This document shows, in pieces, positions 34,994 through 42,143 of a stretch of 42,143 nucleotides of DNA. Both the position numbers and the translations under genes were made by a program. The notes beneath the pieces were generated by a model. It saw only the letters and a list, made by a program, of their open reading frames with translations. It was not told the origin of the DNA and ran no database searches. The stretch is taken from the NCBI GenBank assembly GCA_947372915.1, contig CANBVO010000004.1:1-42143 (forward strand), written 5' to 3'. Origin of the DNA: Actinomycetota bacterium (lineage in GTDB: Bacteria > Actinomycetota > Actinomycetes > Nanopelagicales > Nanopelagicaceae). Numbering within the stretch: position 1 is the first letter of the stretch; each line of letters starts with the position of its first letter.

Positions 34994-36061
34994 TTAGGAA
35001 ACGACCCACTGCCCATAGAAGATTCCGAGTCCTGCAGCAACACTTAACCCAGCAATAATCCAGAAGCGAATCACAATGGTAACCTCACCCCAACCCAAGA
35101 GTTCAAAGTGATGTTGCAGCGGCGCCATGCGAAAGACGCGTTTGCCACCACTTGCTTTGAAATAAAGAGTTTGAATAATCACGGACAAGGTGATGATGAC
35201 AAACAATCCGCCAAGAAGTGCGAGAAGAAGTTCAGTGCGAAGGGTGATGGCAAGCCCCGCAATGGCTCCACCAAGAGCGAGCGAACCAACATCTCCCATG
35301 AAGATTTTGGCAGGTGATGCATTCCACCAGAGGAATCCGGCACATGCACCCGCGAACGCTGCCGCTAAGAGCGCAATATCTAATGGATCGCGTACGACAT
35401 AACAATTTCCTGATCCGGCATTGATATCTAAGCCACAGCTCTGCTTGAACTCCCACACCCCAATCATGATGAAGGCTAAGAATGTTGCGATTGATGCGCC
35501 GGAAGCTAAGCCATCTAGGCCATCAGTTAAATTAACGCCGTTGCTTGTGCCCAAAATAAGGAAGACGACCCATAGAACTACGAGCACTGCGCCCAATTTA
35601 ATTGACGTTTCGCGCACGGTCGATAGGTGAAGTGAAATAGGAGTCAATCCATATCCATCGCGGAATTTCAACCCCGCAACTCCGAATGCAATTGCTACCG
35701 CTGCCTGACCTAGGAGCTTCTGCTTCGCGCGCAAACCGAGCGATTGTTTTCTTGAAACTTTCAGCCAATCATCCAACAGGCCAACGGTGCCAAGCCCCAG
35801 CACTAAGCCAAGTACGAGCAGACCAGATGCCGTCATTTTTTCACCAGTCAGAAGGTGAGCTAGGAGGTAAGCCAAGGTGGATGAAGCAATAAGGACAATG
35901 CCGCCCATGGTTGGGGTTCCGCGCTTTGTGTGATGAGTCTGTGGGCCGTCATCACGAATCATCTGGCCATAACCACGGCGAGCTAAGAGACGAATCAGGA
36001 TGGGAGTAAAGAGGAAGCTGCTCAGAGTTGCGATAACTCCTGCAATTAATATTCCTTTCAT
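34994..36061 (-). CDS. mraY: Phospho-N-acetylmuramoyl-pentapeptide transferase
   Basis: Integral membrane enzyme that transfers phospho-MurNAc-pentapeptide to undecaprenyl phosphate, making lipid I. It has 355 residues and about ten helices. Active-site motifs are present: the Asp pair D97-D98 in [44 protein letters not shown], and the C-terminal [13 protein letters not shown] histidine cluster. The N-terminal KRGTPTMGG substrate motif is intact. The ATG directly follows the murF stop (TAAATG) without a spacer. Confidence 0.97.
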   Translation of the reverse strand: MKGILIAGVIATLSSFLFTPILIRLLARRGYGQMIRDDGPQTHHTKRGTPTMGGIVLIASSTLAYLLAHLLTGEKMTASGLLVLGLVLGLGTVGLLDDWLKVSRKQSLGLRAKQKLLGQAAVAIAFGVAGLKFRDGYGLTPISLHLSTVRETSIKLGAVLVVLWVVFLILGTSNGVNLTDGLDGLASGASIATFLAFIMIGVWEFKQSCGLDINAGSGNCYVVRDPLDIALLAAAFAGACAGFLWWNASPAKIFMGDVGSLALGGAIAGLAITLRTELLLALLGGLFVIITLSVIIQTLYFKASGGKRVFRMAPLQHHFELLGWGEVTIVIRFWIIAGLSVAAGLGIFYGQWVVS

Positions 36062-37441
36062 TTACTCTCTCGCCTTCCATGCGCTCATAATCTGCTCCGC
36101 TAACTTCTCAAAACCTTCTGCGCGTGATGCCTTCACGAGGACTATGTCACCTGGGGCAAAGTGCTGAACAATGTCGAGAGTTTGCTCGATGTCAGAGAAA
36201 TAATGTTCAACCATTTCTGACTGATCATCAATCTCTTGCAGATAATCTTTAGTCCCCACCGCGACTAAATGATCTACTCCGATATCAGAGGCCAGTCTGC
36301 CAATTGCGCTATGTTCGGCGACGGTGGACTCGCCGAGTTCGTGCATCTTGCCGAGAATCGCCCACGCCTCTCCCCCTCGCTCTTGTGCGAGCAAGACCAA
36401 GGTACGAAGTGCCGCTGCCACGCTCTCTGGATTGGCGTTATATGAATCATTAATCAGAAGTAGGTCGCCCTCTTCAATCAGAGCCATTCGCCACTTACTC
36501 GAAACTTCCGCCGTAGACAGCGCAGCGGCGATGGTCTCGAGCGAAATATTAAGTGCAGTTGCGGCAGCTGCTGCGCCAAGTGCATTCGCCACCTGATGCA
36601 TTCCCAATAGTTGCAGCCCCACTGCTTGCCGACCTGCAGGTGTGACTAAATCAAAATGGGCTCGACCTTCGCGAATTTCGATATCGCCTGCGCGCACATC
36701 GCACTCGCTCTTTTCGCCAAAGTTAATAACCTGCAGTTTTAAGCCGTCGGCCATATGCGGCGTAAAAGGATCGTAACTGCCGAGCACTGCAACACTGTCA
36801 TCAGAGAGGCCAGCGATTAATTCGGCTTTCGCTTCTGCAATATCAGCCTGGCTGCCGAATTCACCCAGGTGCGCTTTGCCCACTACAAGTACCAACCCCA
36901 CATTGGGATTAGCAATCTCCATTAGATGTGCGATGTCGCCACGGTGACGTGCGCCCATTTCAACAACGCAATATCTGGTCTCTGGAGTGCAACGAAGAAG
37001 CGTGAGCGGTACACCGAGTTCGTTATTTAAGGAGCCCCGGTTAGCTACACACTGCCCATCGGCGCTCAGAATATGTTCAAGTAAATCTTTGGTCGTTGTC
37101 TTACCTTGCGAACCAGTAATAGCAACTACTTTGAGATCAGGTAGACGTTCGCGGAGGTGATGGGCAAGCATGGCAAGCGCCTTCGTAACATCAGGAACAA
37201 TAATTGAAGGCACTCCTACATCACGAGTCACGAGCGCAAAATCTGCACCGCTCTCGATAGAGCTTTGTGCAAAGTCATGACCGTCTACATGCTCCCCAGG
37301 GAGAGCTGCAAAGAAAGTTCCAGGTTTTGCTTCGCGTGAATCAATGACAGCTTCGGATTGAATTTCCTGTTGCAGATTGGTGACATGCGAGAGAGTTCCA
37401 TGAACAATTTCAGCAATTTGGGTGATTGTCATCGGAATCAT
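36062..37441 (-). CDS. murF: UDP-MurNAc-tripeptide-D-alanyl-D-alanine ligase
   Basis: Adds D-Ala-D-Ala to the UDP-MurNAc-tripeptide, the last cytoplasmic step. It has 459 residues. The N-terminal domain has SREAKPGTFFAALPGEHVDGHDF. The ATP loop is TGSQGKTTTKDL, and VVEMGARHRGDIAHL, LGEFGSQADIAEAK and LINDSYNANPESV are conserved MurF motifs. The ATG overlaps the murE stop as ATGA; an ATG three codons later is a close alternative. The D-Ala-D-Ala ligase gene is not in the window. Confidence 0.96.
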   Translation of the reverse strand: MIPMTITQIAEIVHGTLSHVTNLQQEIQSEAVIDSREAKPGTFFAALPGEHVDGHDFAQSSIESGADFALVTRDVGVPSIIVPDVTKALAMLAHHLRERLPDLKVVAITGSQGKTTTKDLLEHILSADGQCVANRGSLNNELGVPLTLLRCTPETRYCVVEMGARHRGDIAHLMEIANPNVGLVLVVGKAHLGEFGSQADIAEAKAELIAGLSDDSVAVLGSYDPFTPHMADGLKLQVINFGEKSECDVRAGDIEIREGRAHFDLVTPAGRQAVGLQLLGMHQVANALGAAAAATALNISLETIAAALSTAEVSSKWRMALIEEGDLLLINDSYNANPESVAAALRTLVLLAQERGGEAWAILGKMHELGESTVAEHSAIGRLASDIGVDHLVAVGTKDYLQEIDDQSEMVEHYFSDIEQTLDIVQHFAPGDIVLVKASRAEGFEKLAEQIMSAWKARE

Positions 37442-38925
37442 TGGACACCACCAATGGCCTGGGCCAGTTCTAACCGATCGTCAAAGGGGGTTTTTACGCC
37501 GTTAACTTCTTGGCCACTTTCATGACCTTTGCCGAGAATGGCAACACAATCCCCTGGACCGGCTAGCGCAACTGCTTGCGCGATTGCGTTTCGACGGTCT
37601 AATTCAATGTGAGCGCTCTCCGGCAAATTCAGAGATGAAGTCATATCTTTCAAAATTTCAGCAGGGTCTTCGCTGCGCGGGTTATCGCTGGTAAAAATTG
37701 CGATATCACTTCCCGCAACCAAGGCACTTCCCATAAGCGGACGCTTAGTTTTATCGCGATCGCCGCCGCATCCCAGTACTGCAATTAACTTTCCAGATGT
37801 TGATGCGCGCAGTGTTTCTAGCACTCGAGCAACAGAATCAGGTGAATGTGCGAAATCCACTACCGCTGAAAATTCTTGGCCGAGTTCAATCTTCTCTAGC
37901 CGGCCAGCAATGCCACGAATTTCGGGCAGTCGAGCCGCGATAAGCAAGGGATCGACTCCACTCTCCACCGCCATGGCAATCGCCATGAGCGCATTATCCA
38001 GATTGTGGGCGCCGATAAGTGGCAGAAATCCTTCAATCAGAATTCCACCTGTGCCTCGAATCGCAATCTCAAAGCCAGCGGAGCCAAGATCGGCCCGAAC
38101 ATAATGCCAGGTCGCAGCAGTATTTAATCGAGAGAGCGTGACTACTGGAATCTCAGAGATATCGAGAAGTTTTTGACCGTGCAGATCATCAATATTGATA
38201 AATCCCAGGTCGGCAAATTCAAGCGTAAATAACTTTGCCTTTGCGGCGAAATAATCTGCCATTGTTTGATGAAAATCTAAGTGATCTTGGGAGAGATTGG
38301 TAAACCCGACAAGGGAAAAGCGAGTTCCCGATACCCGTCGTTGAACTAGCGAATGAGAGCTAACTTCCATCACGGTGTGAGTGACATGACGTTCCGCCAT
38401 GACTGCAAGCGCACTTTGAAGATTGGTGGCTTCCGGCGTGGTGTGCGTTCCAGCGAAATGTTCGGAACCAACTTCAATTCCTAAGGTGCCGATACAACCG
38501 CTTTCGCGTCCAGCAAAACGCCACAGTTGAGAGAGAAGAGCCGCGGTCGTGGTTTTGCCATTGGTGCCAGTAATTCCGACAGTGACCATCGAGCGAGATG
38601 GATGAGAGTAAAACCACGACGCTAAATCACCGATAACCGATGAGAGGTGCGGCAGTTCAATGATGGGAAGAGCAATTTTGGAAAACTGAAATTTACCGTC
38701 GCTCAGAATTGCGACTGCGCCATTTTCTATCGCTTGCGCCGCAAATTCACCACCGTGGCGAGAACTACTTCCTACTCCCTGCACCGCGATAAATAAATCG
38801 CCAGCAAGAACTTCTCGGGAATTACTGGTTAATCCAGAAATATCGAGATTTGTATGCGTGCTTTCCAAGCCAAGAAATTTTTCAATCTCGGGTAACGATT
38901 TCTGGATCGGATTAAGTAGGCGCAT
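37438..38925 (-). CDS. murE: UDP-MurNAc-tripeptide synthetase, diaminopimelate type
   Basis: Adds the third stem residue to UDP-MurNAc-L-Ala-D-Glu. It has 495 residues. N-terminal SNSREVLAGDLFIAVQG, ATP loop TGTNGKTTTAALL, HTTPEATNLQ, and the C-terminal substrate motif DNPRSEDP are visible. In characterised MurE enzymes, DNPR marks selection of meso-diaminopimelate rather than lysine, so this organism should have a DAP-type wall. The ATG lies one base after the ftsI stop. An A1-gamma type wall is inferred, not shown. Confidence 0.96.
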   Translation of the reverse strand: MRLLNPIQKSLPEIEKFLGLESTHTNLDISGLTSNSREVLAGDLFIAVQGVGSSSRHGGEFAAQAIENGAVAILSDGKFQFSKIALPIIELPHLSSVIGDLASWFYSHPSRSMVTVGITGTNGKTTTAALLSQLWRFAGRESGCIGTLGIEVGSEHFAGTHTTPEATNLQSALAVMAERHVTHTVMEVSSHSLVQRRVSGTRFSLVGFTNLSQDHLDFHQTMADYFAAKAKLFTLEFADLGFINIDDLHGQKLLDISEIPVVTLSRLNTAATWHYVRADLGSAGFEIAIRGTGGILIEGFLPLIGAHNLDNALMAIAMAVESGVDPLLIAARLPEIRGIAGRLEKIELGQEFSAVVDFAHSPDSVARVLETLRASTSGKLIAVLGCGGDRDKTKRPLMGSALVAGSDIAIFTSDNPRSEDPAEILKDMTSSLNLPESAHIELDRRNAIAQAVALAGPGDCVAILGKGHESGQEVNGVKTPFDDRLELAQAIGGVQ

Positions 38926-38926
38926 T

Positions 38927-40723
38927 TTAGTTCTTTACACTCACGCTCTTTTTAAGTTCAGCTTCTGTCAATGCAAGTGGAGTTGGCTTTCCGCCAGTAG
39001 GTGCAACATGCTGTGATTGCAAAACAAAACTCATTACCTTTTTAAAGACAGGTCCGGCTATGACGCCGCCAAAGTGTTGCCCTTGCGGATTTTGGATAAC
39101 CACACTGACAACATAGCGAGGAGCATCCGCTGGCGCATAGCCAATAAATGATGAGGTGTAACCGCGATAGCATCCGCAACTGGAATCTACGCGTTGAGCG
39201 GTTCCGGTTTTACCGGCAACGCGATAGCCGGGTATTGCAGCAGCTGGCGCAGTTCCTTGTTCGGAGACCACGCTTTCGAGCATCGTGCGAACGTTCGCAG
39301 CCGTTTCAGAACTAACAACTCGAGTCGTTGTTTGATTTTTGCTGGGTGAATAGTGACCACTGGGATCGATAGTTCCGGCAACAACGGTTGGAGTGACGCG
39401 GACTCCCCCATTTGCAATCGTTGCCATCACACTTGTCGCTTGCAGCGCAGTTACTGAATAACCTTGACCGAAGGCAATGGTGGGCGCGGATGAGTTTGAC
39501 CAAGTATCGACGGGATGCAAAATTCCAGCGGATTCACCGGGTAAACCTGAGCCAGTATTACTTCCAATTCCAAATTTTTGGAGGTACTCGTAAAACTTTT
39601 GATTCTCCATCTTGGCGCCAATTTGAATAACGCCGATATTGCTCGAACGTGCAAGAATTCCAGCTGTAGTTAGATGTTCAGTGCCATGTCGTTCTGCATC
39701 ATGAAAGACTCGCCCACCAGCTTTATAGGTGCCAGGGATGGTGTACACAGTCAGCGGGGTTGTTACTTTCTCATCTAATCCAGCAGCAATCGTGATCACT
39801 TTTCCGGTTGAGCCTGGTTCGTACACATCTTGAACTGCCGGATTGCGAATACTGTCGAGCGTAATTGTTTTGCGATTAGCGGGGTCAAAGGTGGGTGCCG
39901 AAGCCTGGGCCAGAATTTGGCCAGTCTTCGGATCCATCACAATGACAGTTCCTGATTTTGCATTTGCGCTCTTTACCGCCTGCGATATTGCATCTTGTGC
40001 CACCCATTGAATATCGCGGTCGATAGTGAGTTGAACTCCCGTGCCTGATTGCGCTGCAACTCGTACATTTGCGGAGCCAGGAATAATTGTTCCGGCACCA
40101 TTTGCATATTCATAAACTCCATTAACACCGGACAATTTCTTGTTCATGCTGCTCTCAATGCCTGCCGCGCCAACACCAGCATCATTGATAAAGCCAATGA
40201 GAGAGGAGGCTAATTTTCCAGTGGGATACTCACGAACATAGCTGCGTTCGGAGAAGAAACCGACGACGCGTTTTGCTAACCCACCCTTCTCTTTCATGAC
40301 CGCTGTGTTGTAATCAGTGAGAGTGGTCTGCAATTGTCGCCAGACCGCAGGAGCGGCATTCTTCTGGATGATTTGATATCGCTTACTTCCGGTATAGAGC
40401 GGGATTAACTCCGCCACCGTCATGCCGAGCACAGGAGAAGTGAGCTCGGCCGCTTTTTCTGGATCAACAATCATGGTCTGGTCAATAACAATCGTGAAAG
40501 CGGCGACACTTCGAGCCAGCTGAACTCCGTGTGCGTCAGTAATGATTCCGCGAGGTGCAAGGAGAACTGAGGTGTTTAATAGCTCATTCGTTGCGCGCGC
40601 TGATATCGAGGATGCATTGACGGCCTGCACATCGACTAGGCGAAGAATCAAAATGGAGAGTAGCGAGAATGTGATCGCCACAAGGAAGCGAATACGCTTA
40701 TGAAACATTGAATGGTCAGTCAT
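38927..40723 (-). CDS. ftsI: Septal transpeptidase FtsI (class B PBP, PBP3)
   Basis: Penicillin-binding transpeptidase that cross-links septal peptidoglycan with FtsW. It has about 598 residues: a short cytoplasmic N-terminus, one transmembrane helix (about 12-30), a pedestal domain (about 55-220) and the transpeptidase domain. In numbering from the TTG start one residue upstream, the catalytic triad motifs are S306-T-G-K309, S361-S-N363 and K506-T-G508. Two cysteines (C517, C519, in SSCGCYRGY) stand next to KTG on the outer face. ATG at 40723 shares one base with the ftsL stop (TGATG); TTG at 40726 is the alternative. Confidence 0.96.
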   Translation of the reverse strand: MTDHSMFHKRIRFLVAITFSLLSILILRLVDVQAVNASSISARATNELLNTSVLLAPRGIITDAHGVQLARSVAAFTIVIDQTMIVDPEKAAELTSPVLGMTVAELIPLYTGSKRYQIIQKNAAPAVWRQLQTTLTDYNTAVMKEKGGLAKRVVGFFSERSYVREYPTGKLASSLIGFINDAGVGAAGIESSMNKKLSGVNGVYEYANGAGTIIPGSANVRVAAQSGTGVQLTIDRDIQWVAQDAISQAVKSANAKSGTVIVMDPKTGQILAQASAPTFDPANRKTITLDSIRNPAVQDVYEPGSTGKVITIAAGLDEKVTTPLTVYTIPGTYKAGGRVFHDAERHGTEHLTTAGILARSSNIGVIQIGAKMENQKFYEYLQKFGIGSNTGSGLPGESAGILHPVDTWSNSSAPTIAFGQGYSVTALQATSVMATIANGGVRVTPTVVAGTIDPSGHYSPSKNQTTTRVVSSETAANVRTMLESVVSEQGTAPAAAIPGYRVAGKTGTAQRVDSSCGCYRGYTSSFIGYAPADAPRYVVSVVIQNPQGQHFGGVIAGPVFKKVMSFVLQSQHVAPTGGKPTPLALTEAELKKSVSVKN

Positions 40724-41181
40724 CAACGGGCTGCCTTAGAAATACTCTCACGAGAAAGCTGTGTCGCATCGATATATTGAATGCTCTTTGCCGGAATCAT
40801 TCCTAGTCCGGTTGCTGCAGCGGCAAGGTTGCCTGGTGAAGCCTTACTCTCGGCAATCTTCAGTACCGCATCGCGCTGATCGTTAGTGATATTGGTCTGC
40901 AGCTTCAGTCTTTCTAATACAAAGGCATCAGAAGTCATCAGAGTATTGATGGCGAGAAGTGCGAGAACGTTAAACATAACAATTGCACCGAGAATAAGAA
41001 TAAATCCACGTGAACTCGTACGCTTACCGGGAGCAACCTTAAGGTCAGGCAGGATGCGAAGGAATACTTTGCTGCCGCGAGCAATAACCGGATTAAGTAC
41101 CGGCGTCTTTGGTTTACGAGTTTCAGGTACTAGGGCGAGCGGAGCGCGAGTATCTGTTGGTGGAAGAGTTGTAATTGCCAT
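40723..41181 (-). CDS. ftsL: FtsL-like divisome membrane protein
   Basis: Bitopic division protein between rsmH and ftsI, the standard position of ftsL. The 152 residues begin with a proline-rich cytoplasmic tail (about 1-58). One transmembrane helix follows (about 59-81, FILILGAIVMFNVLALLAINTL). After it comes a coiled-coil-like extracytoplasmic segment (about 85-115). Sequence conservation in FtsL is low, so identity rests on topology and position. The long N-terminal cytoplasmic tail is typical of actinobacterial FtsL. The ATG shares a base with the rsmH stop (TAATG). Confidence 0.82.
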   Translation of the reverse strand: MAITTLPPTDTRAPLALVPETRKPKTPVLNPVIARGSKVFLRILPDLKVAPGKRTSSRGFILILGAIVMFNVLALLAINTLMTSDAFVLERLKLQTNITNDQRDAVLKIAESKASPGNLAAAATGLGMIPAKSIQYIDATQLSRESISKAAR

Positions 41182-42125
41182 TATGCAGCCACTCTTTCGA
41201 TGGCGCGCAGGCGCATGGAGGTGGCTCGAGGATTTTCAATTATTTCTGCATCGCTCGCGCTCTCGCTTCCGCGAATGACAAATGTATAACTTGCTGCTGA
41301 GTTAGGGAGATCTACCGGCAGACCTAACGGTGTGCCAGAAGTCGTAACTTCAGTAAAGGCCTTCTTCACAATTTTGTCTTCTAAAGATTGGTATGCCATA
41401 ACGACCAGACGTCCGCCTATTGCAAGAGCGGAAATAGCCTGTGGCATCGCGCGAGTAAGTACTTCGAGTTCTTGATTTACTTCAATGCGCAGCGCCTGAA
41501 AAGTGCGCTTTGCGGGGTTGCCGCCAGTGCGTCTGGCGGGAGCCGGAATGCTCTCCTTCACAATTTCTGCTAAATCTTTAGTGGTATTCAACGCTCCTGC
41601 TTCGCGAGCCTTAATGATGTTATCTGCAATGCGAGGAGCAAATTTCTCTTCGCCATACATACGAATAATATGAATGAGATCTGAGCGGCTGTAAGACATC
41701 AATATTTCGTGAGCGCTCAGTCCGCTGCTTTGATCCATTCTCATATCCAGCGGAGCATCTTGCGAATATGCGAATCCACGATCAGCCTCATCGAGCTGGA
41801 GCGAGGAGACGCCGAGGTCGAATAGAATTCCATCGACTGCTTGAATTCCTAGGTTTTCTAGCGTCAAAGAAATCTCATCGTAGACTGCATGCACGATAGT
41901 GATGCGATCTCCAAATTCCTTTAGATTTTCGCTTGCAATTGCGATCGCTTGTTTATCGCGATCGAAGCCAATCACTCGTAACGAAGGGAAGGCCGCTAGG
42001 AGTGCTTTTGTATGTCCGCCCATGCCAAGAGTTGCATCAATAACAATGGGTGAATTACTTTTTTCAATTGCCGGAGCGAGAAGCGCAACGCAACGATTGA
42101 GTGCTACAGGTATATGTAATTGCAT
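41181..42125 (-). CDS. rsmH: 16S rRNA m4C1402 methyltransferase
   Basis: S-adenosylmethionine-dependent methyltransferase (MraW/RsmH) that N4-methylates C1402 in the decoding region of 16S rRNA. It has 314 residues. Motifs are PVALNRCVALLAPAI, the SAM loop DATLGMGGHTKALL, GFDRDKQAI, FDLGVSSLQLDEADRGFAYSQDAPLDMRMD and the RTFQALRIEVNQEL region. The ATG is preceded by GGGGGAG (about 5 bases away). It is the first dcw gene visible; mraZ, usually next, would lie beyond the window edge. Confidence 0.97.
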   Translation of the reverse strand: MQLHIPVALNRCVALLAPAIEKSNSPIVIDATLGMGGHTKALLAAFPSLRVIGFDRDKQAIAIASENLKEFGDRITIVHAVYDEISLTLENLGIQAVDGILFDLGVSSLQLDEADRGFAYSQDAPLDMRMDQSSGLSAHEILMSYSRSDLIHIIRMYGEEKFAPRIADNIIKAREAGALNTTKDLAEIVKESIPAPARRTGGNPAKRTFQALRIEVNQELEVLTRAMPQAISALAIGGRLVVMAYQSLEDKIVKKAFTEVTTSGTPLGLPVDLPNSAASYTFVIRGSESASDAEIIENPRATSMRLRAIERVAA

Positions 42126-42143
42126 CTTCTCCCCCTTCTTTTA
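42126..42143 (-). promoter_or_regulatory. Ribosome binding site of rsmH at window edge
   Basis: The last 18 bases hold a purine-rich stretch (AAGGGGGAG on the minus strand) immediately upstream of the rsmH ATG. The promoter lies beyond the window. Confidence 0.7.

Overview
The window reads as a compact housekeeping region from a streamlined actinobacterium with roughly balanced GC. The gene order is the actinobacterial one: pyk / tRNA-Leu / ANTAR response regulator, gltBD, lgt, the his cluster, dnaE1, rluD-lspA-traR, ileS, then yggT-sepF-yggS-pgeF-ftsZ-ftsQ-murC-murG-ftsW-murD-mraY-murF-murE-ftsI-ftsL-rsmH. There is no ftsA, a bifunctional-type PriA is present, and IleRS is of the eukaryote-like kind. 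Very short gaps, many ATGA/TAATG junctions and moderate GC suggest a freshwater lineage such as Nanopelagicales (acI). That placement is inference. Everything is on the minus strand except ileS. No gene-free stretch exceeds 300 bases, and I see no mobile element, CRISPR array, prophage or rRNA.

Layout by coordinate (transcription of minus-strand genes runs right to left). 1-182: short intergenic piece with a small hairpin. 186-8324: gltB-gltD (glutamate synthase), pyk (pyruvate kinase), a tRNA with anticodon CAA, and a PdtaR-like response regulator that starts one base after the tRNA. 8475-9182: VIT/CCC1-type metal transporter. 9222-16505: histidine genes hisD-hisC-hisB-hisH-priA-hisF-hisI, followed by a small membrane ORF, a membrane-anchored DsbA-like protein and lgt. 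16562-20101: dnaE1. 20126-22400: traR/dksA-like zinc-finger gene with a Lys/Ala/Pro-rich tail, lspA and rluD. 22543-25686: ileS on the plus strand. 25683-42125: the division and cell-wall (dcw) cluster, from rsmH at the right edge to yggT, which converges on ileS.

The genes serve a few shared tasks. GltBD assimilates nitrogen and supplies the glutamate used by HisC. The his genes cover most of histidine synthesis (hisG and hisE are not here), and PriA probably also supplies the TrpF step. Lgt and LspA are two successive steps of lipoprotein maturation. The dcw block builds the lipid-linked, meso-diaminopimelate-type peptidoglycan precursor (MurC-D-E-F, MraY, MurG) and the septal machine (FtsW, FtsI, FtsQ, FtsL, FtsZ, SepF, YggT).

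I found no clearly new multi-gene system. The observations most worth a second look are local: a type I (short variable loop) tRNA with a leucine CAA anticodon butted against an ORF start; an IleRS whose HIGH motif reads GTHH; a recurring TANNNT-N6/7-start arrangement suggesting leaderless transcripts of vit, hisD, dnaE and sepF; a histone-like tail on the DksA-family protein; and structured DNA in the ftsQ-ftsZ gap.
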